From DASYSA01 sp036003885 (GTDB lineage Bacteria; Acidobacteriota; Blastocatellia; UBA7656), in NCBI GenBank assembly GCA_036003885.1, contig DASYSA010000610.1, forward strand, positions 1-15,825: a stretch of DNA of 15,825 nt, written 5' to 3'. Made by a program: the position numbers and the translations under genes. The notes under the pieces are model-generated. The model was given only the letters and a program-made list of their open reading frames with translations. It was not told where the DNA came from and searched no databases. Below, in pieces: positions 1 through 7,330 of the stretch (the stretch's first letter is position 1; each line of letters starts with the position of its first letter).

Positions 1-471
1 CGGAAACCTACGCTCGACATCGTCCAGTTCGTGCTCCTTGTGTACGTAGATCAGGACGTTGCCGTCCACAGCATCCGAGAGGCCCGAACGCTTGACCTTG
101 CGTGGTTGAAAGACCACGTCTCCATCCGAGAGGATCACTGCCGCGCCCCACTGCTTCACGTGCTCCAATACATCCAGTGAATCGGGAAAGAGCCGATTCG
201 CAAACGGGTATTCCACCATGAATTCCGAAACCGTCAGCACGTGCGGATCTCGCGGATACTCGATTCTGTAGCGCTGCAGCGCACCCAGATAGTCGGCATA
301 GCCGATCTCCGTTCGCAGTTCCTCAAAGATCTTCCAGTAATGTCGATGGCGTTCAGTCCCAACCACCCGTTCGAGGTGACGCTTGAGATCGGCGGTTACT
401 CGGTCGTTGTCGAGCAGCGTGTTGTCCACATCGAACAGAAATACTATTTCGCTAGTCGGTGCATTCGACAT
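1..471 (-). CDS. HAD-superfamily hydrolase, 3' end outside the window
   Basis: Reading leftwards from ATG at 471, the frame stays open for 157 codons to the window edge, so the C-terminus is missing. It is a haloacid-dehalogenase-type phosphatase or phosphomutase. Motif I is DVDNTLLD at residues 14-21, with D14 the expected nucleophile and D16 the expected acid/base. Motif II is the serine of ILSDGD (S115). K125 or K145 (in VHKE) could be the motif III lysine; the acidic motif IV would lie beyond the edge. The helical cap probably occupies residues 25-95. The start is supported by GGGAGG five bases upstream of the ATG. It lies 178 bases downstream of the glucokinase on the same strand, after the transketolase, which suggests a sugar-phosphate substrate; that is inference. 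The substrate cannot be read from the sequence. Confidence 0.85.
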   Translation of the reverse strand, partial: MSNAPTSEIVFLFDVDNTLLDNDRVTADLKRHLERVVGTERHRHYWKIFEELRTEIGYADYLGALQRYRIEYPRDPHVLTVSEFMVEYPFANRLFPDSLDVLEHVKQWGAAVILSDGDVVFQPRKVKRSGLSDAVDGNVLIYVHKEHELDDVERRFP

Positions 472-649
472 CTCGACCTCCCTGTTGACCCACCGGGCGC
501 GCGCGGTTCACTGCTGGTGGAGAAGATCACGCGAGCCGTGTCTTCAGGATCGCCGGCGCCACATTCGATGGGCGCCGAGATCTCAATCCTGTCCGGGACC
601 GCCCATCCCTCCTCAGCCGATGACGGAAATCCAAAGGTCGGACAATGAA

Positions 650-1357
650 TCAGGCCTGGCTCGCGCCCTTGCCGGCCTCGCCGCTCGTCGAGGTCAGGCG
701 CTCGCTCGCAGCCTCCCATAGCCGATACCCACCCACAATAGCGTTGGCGTTATCGCCCAGCCTGCACCCCGGCGGAAGCTCCTTTAGCAGTCTCGCGTTG
801 CCTCCCCCGAGCACCACGTCGTCAGCCTGCAGCGCGGGCGCGAGTTGCGCGACAGCAGCGTCTACGTGCTCGCGCCATTTCTTTTTTCCAAACCGTTGCA
901 GTCCGCAGAGCCCAATATAGTCCTCAAACGTCTTGCCTTTCCTGTACGGCAGGTGCGCGATTTCCATTGGCTCCAGTTCTCCATTGACCACCATGGCGCT
1001 GCCCAATCCGGTTCCCAACCCCAGGAAGAGCATGCTACCGCCCCTGTAACTCCCCAGAGCTTGCATCGCAGCGTCGTTGATGACCTTCACGGGACATCCG
1101 AACGCTTCATTGAAGTCGAAGCCAACCCATCCTTTGCCCAGATTCGCTGGATCACAGATCGGACGGCCACGGAATACAAAGCCGGGATAGCCAATCGACA
1201 CCACCTCGTATTCCCATCCTTCGGTCGCCTTCTTCACTTCCTTCACCATGCGTCTCGGCGTCAGCTTCGGCCCAGAATCGATCTTCTGTGGCTCGTCGTG
1301 ATCCGTCGCGAGCACCTTGACGTGAGTGCCTCCGACATCGATAACCAGAATCTTCAT
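650..1357 (-). CDS. ppgK: ROK-family glucokinase, polyphosphate glucokinase type
   Basis: A 235-residue sugar kinase of the ROK family, predicted to phosphorylate glucose to glucose 6-phosphate in the cytoplasm with polyphosphate and/or ATP. The N-terminal phosphate-binding motif is DVGGTHVK (residues 7-14). The catalytic aspartate is expected at D95 in IND. The second glycine-rich loop is GLGTGLGS (113-120), followed by EIAHLP (132-137) and the nucleotide-binding LGGGNA (183-188). As in polyphosphate glucokinases, the cysteine-rich zinc site of regulatory ROK proteins is absent. The frame extends 18 codons further upstream, but AAGGAGAGG just before the ATG at 1357 and the family's usual N-terminus (MKILVIDVGG) decide this start. 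It lies 177 bases after transketolase on the same strand, possibly co-transcribed. ROK kinase is secure; polyphosphate as donor is inferred from overall resemblance. Confidence 0.88.
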   Translation of the reverse strand: MKILVIDVGGTHVKVLATDHDEPQKIDSGPKLTPRRMVKEVKKATEGWEYEVVSIGYPGFVFRGRPICDPANLGKGWVGFDFNEAFGCPVKVINDAAMQALGSYRGGSMLFLGLGTGLGSAMVVNGELEPMEIAHLPYRKGKTFEDYIGLCGLQRFGKKKWREHVDAAVAQLAPALQADDVVLGGGNARLLKELPPGCRLGDNANAIVGGYRLWEAASERLTSTSGEAGKGASQA

Positions 1358-1423
1358 ATGCCTCTCCTTTTTCCGGGCCCACTGCTCGTAAGCCTCGAAT
1401 TGTTCTTCCACTCAACCGATCCC

Positions 1424-1447
1424 TGGGTACGCACGCTTCCAGCGTGC
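1424..1447 (+). repeat. GCACGCT/AGCGTGC hairpin repeat, single copy
   Basis: Contains GCACGCTTCCAGCGTGC, a perfect 7-base inverted repeat around a TCC loop, preceded by TGGGTAC. The same 23-base core occurs twice, in the same orientation, at the right edge (15748 and 15792). It sits between the transketolase stop and the glucokinase start and resembles a REP-type extragenic palindrome. No terminator T-run follows on either strand. Confidence 0.8.
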
Positions 1448-1534
1448 GAGCGCAGCGCCACCTGGAATACGACTCGCCCTTCGCGGATGGCCCGCACACC
1501 GGAAGCGATGCGCACCCAGGCTGCTCTGCGATCT

Positions 1535-3595
1535 TCACCCGGCTTTCCCCAACTGCTGTTTGGCAGCGAGGACCACATTCTCCACAGTGAAGCCGAACTT
1601 CTTCTGCAACTCTTTGAGCGGCGCTGATGCTCCAAACGTCTTCATCCCGATCCGCTCGCCAACAAGGCCGGTGAACCTCGCCCAACCAAATGTCGATGCC
1701 TGTTCGACCGAGACGCGCGCGGATACATCGGGCGGAATAACGCTTTCGCGGTACGCCTGGCTCTGGTGCTCGAAAAGTTCCCACGAGGGCATGCTAACCA
1801 CCCGCGCCTTGATGCCCTCGGCCTTCAATTGCTCGTACGCCTCGACGCAGAGCGAGACTTCACTTCCGCTGGCCATCAACAGCACCTCGGGCCGTCCGTC
1901 GAGTGCGTCGGCCAACACGTACGCGCCCATTGCTACCCCTGCGGCAGCGCCATACTTTGTCCGGTCCAGAGTCGGCAGCGCCTGCCTCGAGAGGATGAGG
2001 GCAACCGGCTCGTGGTGCAATTGCATGATCAAGCGCCAGGCTTCAGCGACCTCGTTCGCATCCGCCGGCCGCATTGTGATCAATCCGGGAATTGCTCTCA
2101 GCGACGCCAGGTGCTCGATCGGCTGATGAGTGGGACCGTCTTCCCCGACTCCTATGGAATCATGCGTGAAGATGTAGATCACCGGGACCTCCATGATCGC
2201 GCTCAGCCGGATCGCCGGCCGGAGATAATCACTGAAGATCAGGAAGCCGGACCCGTAGGGCCTCACCTTCGTAAGCGACATGCCGTTAAGAATCGCGCCC
2301 ATCGCGTGCTCGCGAATGCCGAAGTGGAAATTGCGCCCGCCATAACTCGCGGCTTCGAAATCTCCCGCGCCCTCGAAAGTGAGACGGGTCTTGGTTGATG
2401 GAGCCAGATCGGCTGAGCCGCCTATCAACCAGGGCACGTTGACCGCGATGGCATTGAGAACCTTTGCGGATGAGTCGCGTCCCGCGACGCCTTTTGCATC
2501 AGCGGGAAAGACCGGCAGGTCTTTGTCCCAGCCCTCGGGCAGTTCGCGGCGTTGCGTCTTCAGGAGATGGGCAGCCAGTTCGGGGTACTTTGCCTCGTAT
2601 GCTGAGACCTTCGCGAGCCAGGCTTCGCGCGCGGCCTGTCCGCGTTGTCCCATCACCTGTTTGAAATGCGCGGGGACTTCCGCGGGTACCAGAAACTTTG
2701 CGTCCTCGGGCCAGCCATAGTTCCGCTTAGTAAGCCTGATCTCTTCCTCGCCGAGCGGTTCGCCGTGCGCGGCGCCGGTGTCTTGCTTGTTTGGAGAGCC
2801 GTAGGCGATGTGACTGTCCACGATGATCAGAGTGGGCCGGTCATTCGTATTACGGAAGGTCTTGAACGCTCTTTCGAGCATCTGGAGATCATTCGCGTCG
2901 CCGACCCGGGTGACGTTCCAGCCGTAGCCCAGGAAGCGGGTGGCCACGTCTTCGCTGAACGACCATGCAGTGTTACCCTCGATAGTGATCTTGTTGTTGT
3001 CGTAGATCCAACAGAGATTTCCGAGTTTGAGATGGCCCGCAATCGACGCAGCTTCGCCGGAAATGCCTTCCATCATGCAGCCGTCCCCACACAATGCGTA
3101 TACATCATAATCGATCATCTCGAAGTCGGGGCGATTGAAGTACTCGGCCATCCATCTGCCGGCGATGGCCATCCCGACGCTCGTTGCCACTCCCTGACCC
3201 AGCGGTCCCGAAGTCGTCTCGACACCGGAGGTCCAGCGATATTCGGGATGTCCTGGACAGCGACTATCGAGCTGACGAAATCGCTTGATGTCGTCTAGCT
3301 TTACCGATAGTTCACCGAGTCGCTCGTATTTCGGATTGACTGCCTTTACCCCCGTCAGATGAAGCATGGAGTAGAGCAGCATCGAGGCATGCCCCGCGGA
3401 AAGCACGAACCGGTCACGGTTGGGCCAGATCGGATCCTCAGGATCGAACCGCAGGAATCTCTGCCACAAACAATAGACCACCGGCGCCATTGCCATCGGA
3501 GTACCAGGATGGCCGGAGTTCGCCTGCTGGACCGCATCCATGGAGAGCGTTCGAATGGTGTTGATGCACAATTGGTCGATCTGGTCTTCTGTCAT
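1535..3595 (-). CDS. tkt: Transketolase
   Basis: A full-length transketolase of 686 residues, the usual length. It is a thiamine-diphosphate enzyme of the non-oxidative pentose phosphate pathway that moves two-carbon units between ketose and aldose phosphates. The N-terminal domain has the substrate/cofactor histidines in SGHPG (H29) and SAGHA (H69). The ThDP/metal motif runs from GDG (170-172) to DNN (199-201). The Pyr domain has the catalytic glutamate E429 in REHAMG and the DGPTHQP loop (486-492). A C-terminal domain follows from about residue 570. The frame can be read four codons further to a TTG, but GGAGGT lies just upstream of the ATG at 3595 and fixes the start. It is the first gene of a minus-strand set with glucokinase and a HAD hydrolase. 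A promoter candidate lies at 3753-3780, giving a leader of about 150 bases. Confidence 0.97.
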   Translation of the reverse strand: MTEDQIDQLCINTIRTLSMDAVQQANSGHPGTPMAMAPVVYCLWQRFLRFDPEDPIWPNRDRFVLSAGHASMLLYSMLHLTGVKAVNPKYERLGELSVKLDDIKRFRQLDSRCPGHPEYRWTSGVETTSGPLGQGVATSVGMAIAGRWMAEYFNRPDFEMIDYDVYALCGDGCMMEGISGEAASIAGHLKLGNLCWIYDNNKITIEGNTAWSFSEDVATRFLGYGWNVTRVGDANDLQMLERAFKTFRNTNDRPTLIIVDSHIAYGSPNKQDTGAAHGEPLGEEEIRLTKRNYGWPEDAKFLVPAEVPAHFKQVMGQRGQAAREAWLAKVSAYEAKYPELAAHLLKTQRRELPEGWDKDLPVFPADAKGVAGRDSSAKVLNAIAVNVPWLIGGSADLAPSTKTRLTFEGAGDFEAASYGGRNFHFGIREHAMGAILNGMSLTKVRPYGSGFLIFSDYLRPAIRLSAIMEVPVIYIFTHDSIGVGEDGPTHQPIEHLASLRAIPGLITMRPADANEVAEAWRLIMQLHHEPVALILSRQALPTLDRTKYGAAAGVAMGAYVLADALDGRPEVLLMASGSEVSLCVEAYEQLKAEGIKARVVSMPSWELFEHQSQAYRESVIPPDVSARVSVEQASTFGWARFTGLVGERIGMKTFGASAPLKELQKKFGFTVENVVLAAKQQLGKAG

Positions 3596-3608
3596 CGTGA
3601 CCTCCAAC

Positions 3609-3632
3609 TATCCATGTCTCCGCGTCTCCGCG
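3609..3632. repeat. Short octamer tandem repeat upstream of tkt
   Basis: Three consecutive 8-base words: TATCCATG, then TCTCCGCG twice. They lie immediately upstream of the transketolase ribosome-binding site, in the presumed 5' leader. A small member of the intergenic short-word repeats seen throughout the window. Confidence 0.55.
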
Positions 3633-3752
3633 CGCAAGCGACTCTCCTGCGTAAAGCGCGAGAGCCCGAACACCACGCTGCTGAGGACTTATTTACCGTC
3701 ATTGACTCATGACCCAGGATGTCTTCCCCGCCCTGTCCGATGGATCATGAAG

Positions 3753-3780
3753 ACTGTAGCCTTCGGCCCCCGCAGGTCAA
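3753..3780 (-). promoter_or_regulatory. Candidate promoter of tkt
   Basis: On the minus strand TTGACC (3775-3780) is followed after 16 bases by TACAGT (3753-3758), matching sigma-70 consensus at five and four of six positions. Transcription would begin near 3746, about 150 bases before the tkt start. No operator could be recognised. Pattern-based only. Confidence 0.4.
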
Positions 3781-3790
3781 GCGGAAAAGC

Positions 3791-3824
3791 AAATTCGAAA
3801 TGCGAATTCGAAATGCGAAATTGG
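3791..3824. repeat. Heptamer tandem repeat, AAATGCG/AAATTCG family
   Basis: About five consecutive words of the forms AAATTCG and AAATGCG, one of them shortened to six bases. It lies in the divergent spacer between tkt and the membrane protein gene, just upstream of the latter's -10 box. The same two words make up the larger array at 6231-6308. Confidence 0.8.
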
Positions 3825-3856
3825 TCGCTAATTAGCGTTTTCGCACTTCCTTCTTC

Positions 3857-3862
3857 TATAAT
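3857..3862 (+). promoter_or_regulatory. Consensus -10 box 9 bases before the start at 3872
   Basis: A perfect TATAAT ends nine bases before the ATG of the membrane protein gene, with no Shine-Dalgarno sequence between. Only weak -35 candidates exist, for example TTAGCG with a 19-base spacer. If used, transcription starts about 2-4 bases before the ATG, giving an almost leaderless mRNA. Confidence 0.45.
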
Positions 3863-3871
3863 CGGCCCGCT

Positions 3872-4363
3872 ATGGAGACGAGGACGAGACTGCTGCATAA
3901 GCTGACGGGCATTGTGACGGTGCTGATCTTTCTGGGAACGGGCGCTTACATGCGCTTCAACTCGCCGGCTCTCTTCGAATCAGATCCAACAGTGCGGATG
4001 ATGTTCCGGTCGACGCACATTTACATTCTATTGTCCGGCCTTCTCAATCTCGGGATTGGAAGCTATCTCCTCCTGTCTCGGCAGCGGTGGCGAAGAATTC
4101 TCCAATTGATCGGTTCGAGCTTCGTCCTTGTTGCGCCCGTGTTGCTGATCTGCGCGTTCTTCTACGAGCCGTCCAGCAGGAGCGTGGAAAGACCGTTGAC
4201 CTTGCCTGCTATGCTTTTGCTAATGATTGGCACACTGTCGCATCTGCTGAGCAATACGGGCAGCAGTATGGTTGAGGGAGACAGGGCAGTCGTTTCGGAC
4301 CACGCCCTCCAACCGATCCACGCCAGGAGAGCAGGAGCAAGCGAGTATGGAAAAGGAGATTGA
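3872..4363 (+). CDS. Four-helix membrane protein of unknown function
   Basis: A 163-residue protein not assigned to a family. Four hydrophobic stretches look like membrane helices: about residues 11-27, 47-68, 76-98 and 110-127. The intervening loops are short, the first helix is preceded by a basic stretch (RTRLLHK), and a hydrophilic tail of about 35 residues follows. No catalytic motif is evident. The ATG at 3872 is chosen because helix 1 begins directly after it and TATAAT lies nine bases upstream; there is no ribosome-binding site. The last 17 bases overlap the thioesterase gene in another frame, so the two are probably translated from one message. The real translation start and the function remain open. 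Confidence 0.72.
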   Translation: METRTRLLHKLTGIVTVLIFLGTGAYMRFNSPALFESDPTVRMMFRSTHIYILLSGLLNLGIGSYLLLSRQRWRRILQLIGSSFVLVAPVLLICAFFYEPSSRSVERPLTLPAMLLLMIGTLSHLLSNTGSSMVEGDRAVVSDHALQPIHARRAGASEYGKGD

Positions 4364-4754
4364 TTCAAAGCCGAGAGACCTGGGCGCATTCGCCCGGCTG
4401 ATAGGATTGAGTTTCGCCTCAAAGGCAAATGGATACAGCCAGTGCGTCCTGGTGGTAAGCGAGAACCACTTCAATCCAAACGGGGTCCTGCACGGCGGAG
4501 TGGTCTATTCGATGGCCGACACCGGTATGGGCGGAGCGCTTCACTCGAGCCTGGCGGCGGACGAGACCTGCGCTACTATCGAGATCAACATCGTCTACCT
4601 GAAAGCCGTGACCACCGGAGTTCTCACCTGCGACACGAGATTGATTCACAAGAGTGGCAACATCGGGGTCCTGGAGTGTGACGTGGAAAATGAGGGGCAG
4701 CTCGTCGCTAAGGCCCTCGGCACATTCTCGATACTCAAGAGGCGTGATGCGTGA
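4347..4754 (+). CDS. PaaI-type hotdog-fold thioesterase
   Basis: A 135-residue single-domain hotdog protein of the PaaI/4HBT family. These hydrolyse acyl- or aryl-CoA thioesters in the cytoplasm, usually as tetramers. The diagnostic helix region is HFNPNGVLHGGVVYSMADT (residues 41-59): H49-G50-G51 is the usual HGG turn, and D58 on the following helix is the candidate catalytic residue. The rest is the predicted antiparallel sheet. The frame extends 25 codons upstream to a TTG, but the extra residues look like non-coding sequence, and AGGAG lies nine bases before the ATG at 4347, so that start is preferred. It overlaps the preceding membrane protein by 17 bases. The TGA stop lies inside a perfect 15-base inverted repeat. 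Substrate unknown; nearby genes give no clear clue. Confidence 0.9.
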   Translation: MEKEIDSKPRDLGAFARLIGLSFASKANGYSQCVLVVSENHFNPNGVLHGGVVYSMADTGMGGALHSSLAADETCATIEINIVYLKAVTTGVLTCDTRLIHKSGNIGVLECDVENEGQLVAKALGTFSILKRRDA

Positions 4755-4800
4755 TTCGTCATACGCAGCCTCAGGATCACGCATCACGAATCACGCATCA
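4745..4800. repeat. Perfect 15-base inverted repeat spanning two convergent stop codons
   Basis: TGATGCGTGATTCGT (4745-4759) is exactly complementary to ACGAATCACGCATCA (4786-4800), with a 26-base loop. The left arm contains the thioesterase stop (4752-4754); the right arm ends with the amidohydrolase stop (4798-4800). The words GTGATGC and GTGATTC recur with period 7. It could act as a two-way transcription terminator or an mRNA 3'-end stabiliser, although no T-run follows the stem. Confidence 0.85.
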
Positions 4801-6198
4801 ATGGCCGAGGCTCTTGCGAATACGATCGCGGTAGAGGTTTGCTTTAGCCAGAACCGCAGCTTCATTGATGGTTCGCACGATGCGGTTCCGCATCACAAGG
4901 CTGCCGTTGATCATCACGCTCTCAACATCGGATGCCTTGGTAGCGTAGACCAACTGGGAATAGACATTGTAAACCGGCGTCTGGTGAGGACTGTTCATGC
5001 CGACGACGATCAGGTCCGCTCGCTTGCCGGGCTCAAGTGACCCGATCTCCTTGTCCATGTGAATTGCCCGGGCGCCGCCAATCGTAGCCATCCGAACGAC
5101 CTCTCGCGCGTTCAGCACCGTCGGATCCTTTGCGATTAGCTTGTGCAGCTTCGCAGCCGTATCCATCTCTTCCCAAAGATCCAGGTCGTTATTGGACGCG
5201 GCGCCGTCGGTGCCGAGCCCCACCGCCACGCCGCCGCTCAACAACCTGGGTACGGGCGCCACACCGGCAACTACTTTCATGTTCGATTGAGGACAATGGC
5301 CGACGCCTACTGAGCGCAGGGCGAGTGTCTTGATGTCATCCTCGGTCGGCCAGACCATGTGGGCGGCTATGACTCGCCCATCGAGGAGACCGATACGATC
5401 CAGGTATGCGACGGAACTCGCTCCGTATTTCTCTTGAATCGTCTTCACTTCGGCGGCATCTTCGGCAATATGGATGATCAGGGGCACGCCTCGCTGCGAC
5501 GCCAGGTCGTGCGTCTGCTTCAGGTGTTCGGTAGACACCGTGTAGGGCGCGTGAGGCGCAATGGCCGGAGTGATAAGCGGGTGGCCCTTCCATTTCGCTA
5601 CGAACTTTTCAAAGTAAGCCACCGCCGATTCCCAGGTCTTGTTGTCCGGCGCGGGAAAATCTATGAGCGTTTCCCCGAGCACGCCCCTCATGCCGGCGCG
5701 AGCTGTCTCCTCTGCGATAGCGCTCTCGAAGTAGTACATATCGACGTAGGTGGTTGTGCCGCCTCGAATCATCTCGAGACAACCCAATCTCGTGCCCCAG
5801 CGCACGAACTCCTCGTCGACATTCTTCGCTTCAGCGGGAAATATGTACTTCTGGAGCCATTCCATCAGCACGAGGTCATCGGCGATACCGCGCAGCAGCA
5901 CCATCGGAACGTGGGTATGAGTGTTGATGAGGCCGGGCATCACGACCTTGCCGCGGGCGTCGATAGTGGATGCTGCGACGTAGCTGCGGAGAAGCTCCGA
6001 AGCAGGGCCGACAGCGACTATGCGATCGCCCTTGACGGCAACTGCGCCATCTTCGATCAGTCGCGCAGATACGTCCATTGTGACGACCGTTCCGCCGCGT
6101 ACGAGAACATCAACACGGCTTGCTGCGCTCGCGCAGAACGGTATCACAGTCGCGATGAGCGCCAGGATCAAGAGGAATATGATTACGGCTTTTCGCAA
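4798..6198 (-). CDS. Exported amidohydrolase, MTA/SAH deaminase-like (TRZ/ATZ family)
   Basis: A 466-residue metal-dependent hydrolase of the amidohydrolase superfamily. From the TTG at 6198 the protein opens with a signal peptide: RK, a hydrophobic core at 4-20 and a likely cut after the ASA of FCASAAS (25-26). The catalytic barrel has H94 and H96 (INTHTH), E123, H216 (APHAPY), H243 and E246 (HIAED), H280 and D331 (GTDGAASNN). This matches the layout of 5-methylthioadenosine/S-adenosylhomocysteine deaminases. The small beta domain is formed by about residues 28-85 and 390-440. The frame continues 29 codons upstream, but that part reads through a heptamer repeat; AGGAG lies seven bases before the TTG, which decides the start. 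Family members are usually cytoplasmic, so the signal peptide is odd. The actual substrate is uncertain. Confidence 0.9.
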   Translation of the reverse strand: MRKAVIIFLLILALIATVIPFCASAASRVDVLVRGGTVVTMDVSARLIEDGAVAVKGDRIVAVGPASELLRSYVAASTIDARGKVVMPGLINTHTHVPMVLLRGIADDLVLMEWLQKYIFPAEAKNVDEEFVRWGTRLGCLEMIRGGTTTYVDMYYFESAIAEETARAGMRGVLGETLIDFPAPDNKTWESAVAYFEKFVAKWKGHPLITPAIAPHAPYTVSTEHLKQTHDLASQRGVPLIIHIAEDAAEVKTIQEKYGASSVAYLDRIGLLDGRVIAAHMVWPTEDDIKTLALRSVGVGHCPQSNMKVVAGVAPVPRLLSGGVAVGLGTDGAASNNDLDLWEEMDTAAKLHKLIAKDPTVLNAREVVRMATIGGARAIHMDKEIGSLEPGKRADLIVVGMNSPHQTPVYNVYSQLVYATKASDVESVMINGSLVMRNRIVRTINEAAVLAKANLYRDRIRKSLGH

Positions 6199-6230
6199 GT
6201 GCTCTCTCCTTCGCGGAGAGTCTATATGGG

Positions 6231-6308
6231 AAATGCGAAATTCGAAATGTGAAATGCGAAATTCACAGTATCCGCAATTTCGCACTTCGCATTTCGCATT
6301 TCGAATTT
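6231..6308. repeat. Inverted pair of heptamer arrays forming a 33-base imperfect hairpin
   Basis: The left arm (6231-6263) is built from words such as AAATGCG, AAATTCG and AAATGTG. The right arm (6276-6308) is the inverse complement of similar words. By eye 29 of 33 positions pair, with a 12-base loop. The right arm ends one base before the metallopeptidase stop codon (6310-6312); the left arm lies 32 bases from the amidohydrolase start. Same word family as 3791-3824. May act as a terminator or mRNA-stability hairpin. Confidence 0.85.
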
Positions 6309-6309
6309 C

Positions 6310-7173
6310 TCACAACTCGCTGTAGTCCAGCTTGAACAGGTCCATCGCACGCGACATGTCACCCGTTTCAAACCCAAGCCGAAACCACCGTACCCGCTGT
6401 GCTGAGGTCCCGTGTGTGAAAGAATCCGGGACCACGTATCCTCTCCCTTGCTTCTGCAACCGATCGTCTCCGATCGCGTTGGCCGCACCCAACGCCTCCT
6501 CCAGATCTCCGGGGTCGAGGATATTCTTCATCCTCTGCGCGTGATATGCCCAGACTCCTGCCAGGAAGTCGGCCTGAAGCTCCAGCCGAACCGAAAGCTT
6601 GTTGTACTCGGTCTCGCTCACGCGCCCTCGTTTGCCATTCACCTGGTCCAGGATCCCAATCTGCTTCTGAACGTGATGTCCGATCTCATGGGCTACAACG
6701 TAAGCTTGCGCGAAGTCACCCGCTGCCTTGAAGCGATTCTGCAACTCCTGGAAGAACTGCAGGTCAAGGTACACCTTCTGATCCTGCGGACAGTAGAAAG
6801 GACCGGTCGCTGAAGAAGCGAACCCGCATCCCGATTGGGAGCCGCCGGAAAATAAGACCAGCTTCGGCTCGGGATACTCCTTTCTGAACTGTTTGCGGAA
6901 TAGGTCGTGCCACACGTCTTCGGTGTCTGCCAACACGACCGCGACAAATTTCTTCTGACTATCTTCAGTCGGGCTAGTCTCACGTCGCGCAGCGGGGCTC
7001 GTGTCGGTGTCGGGCTGACCCTGCTGCAGCAATTCACGAGGGTCAACGCCGAACAGAAGTGCAAGGACGATCAGGACAATGCTCCCGATGCCTCCGCCGG
7101 CCACCAATCTTCCGGTTGAGAACCCTCGCCTATCTTCAACGTTGTCACTTTCGCGCTGATCAAGCCATCGCAT
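6310..7173 (-). CDS. ypfJ: Membrane-anchored neutral zinc metallopeptidase (YpfJ family)
   Basis: A 287-residue protein of the putative neutral zinc metallopeptidase family (PF04228 type, E. coli YpfJ). A basic N-terminus with RRG and LDQRESDNVEDRRG is typical of the family. A single membrane helix follows at about residues 29-42, then a Ser/Thr/Pro/Glu-rich linker (about 50-72) and the peptidase domain. The zinc-binding site is HEIGHH (162-167), with E163 the catalytic acid and E198 in ELQADFLAG the likely third ligand. The conserved SFTHGTSAQRVRWF segment lies at 251-264. The ATG at 7173 has GAGGTG four bases upstream. Length and architecture are complete. Family function is poorly known; a role in envelope protein turnover is inferred from topology. 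It is upstream of the amidohydrolase on the same strand but separated by a strong hairpin repeat. Confidence 0.93.
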   Translation of the reverse strand: MRWLDQRESDNVEDRRGFSTGRLVAGGGIGSIVLIVLALLFGVDPRELLQQGQPDTDTSPAARRETSPTEDSQKKFVAVVLADTEDVWHDLFRKQFRKEYPEPKLVLFSGGSQSGCGFASSATGPFYCPQDQKVYLDLQFFQELQNRFKAAGDFAQAYVVAHEIGHHVQKQIGILDQVNGKRGRVSETEYNKLSVRLELQADFLAGVWAYHAQRMKNILDPGDLEEALGAANAIGDDRLQKQGRGYVVPDSFTHGTSAQRVRWFRLGFETGDMSRAMDLFKLDYSEL

Positions 7174-7330
7174 AGTTCACCTCTCGAATGAAGAACCTCC
7201 ATTGGGGACTGATCAAACGGGCAGCCCACAAGGTTGTGTTAGAGAGACACAGCGTAATTCCCCGGCGTCGCCTGTGACCCATAGAATCTTGCTAGTTGTG
7301 CCTCGTTTTCGAACTCCGGAGGAGGGGGCT

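Noticed and set aside
444..719. 91-codon minus-strand frame bridging the HAD and glucokinase genes
   Set aside because: It overlaps both real genes in another frame and has no ribosome-binding site or motif.
845..1627. 260-codon plus-strand frame opposite the glucokinase
   Set aside because: It crosses two real minus-strand genes and the hairpin repeat, and has no recognisable domain.
2645..3298. Long plus-strand frame (217 codons) opposite tkt
   Set aside because: It lies wholly within the transketolase gene, whose motifs are unmistakable; the opposite-strand frame is a by-product of GC-rich codon use.
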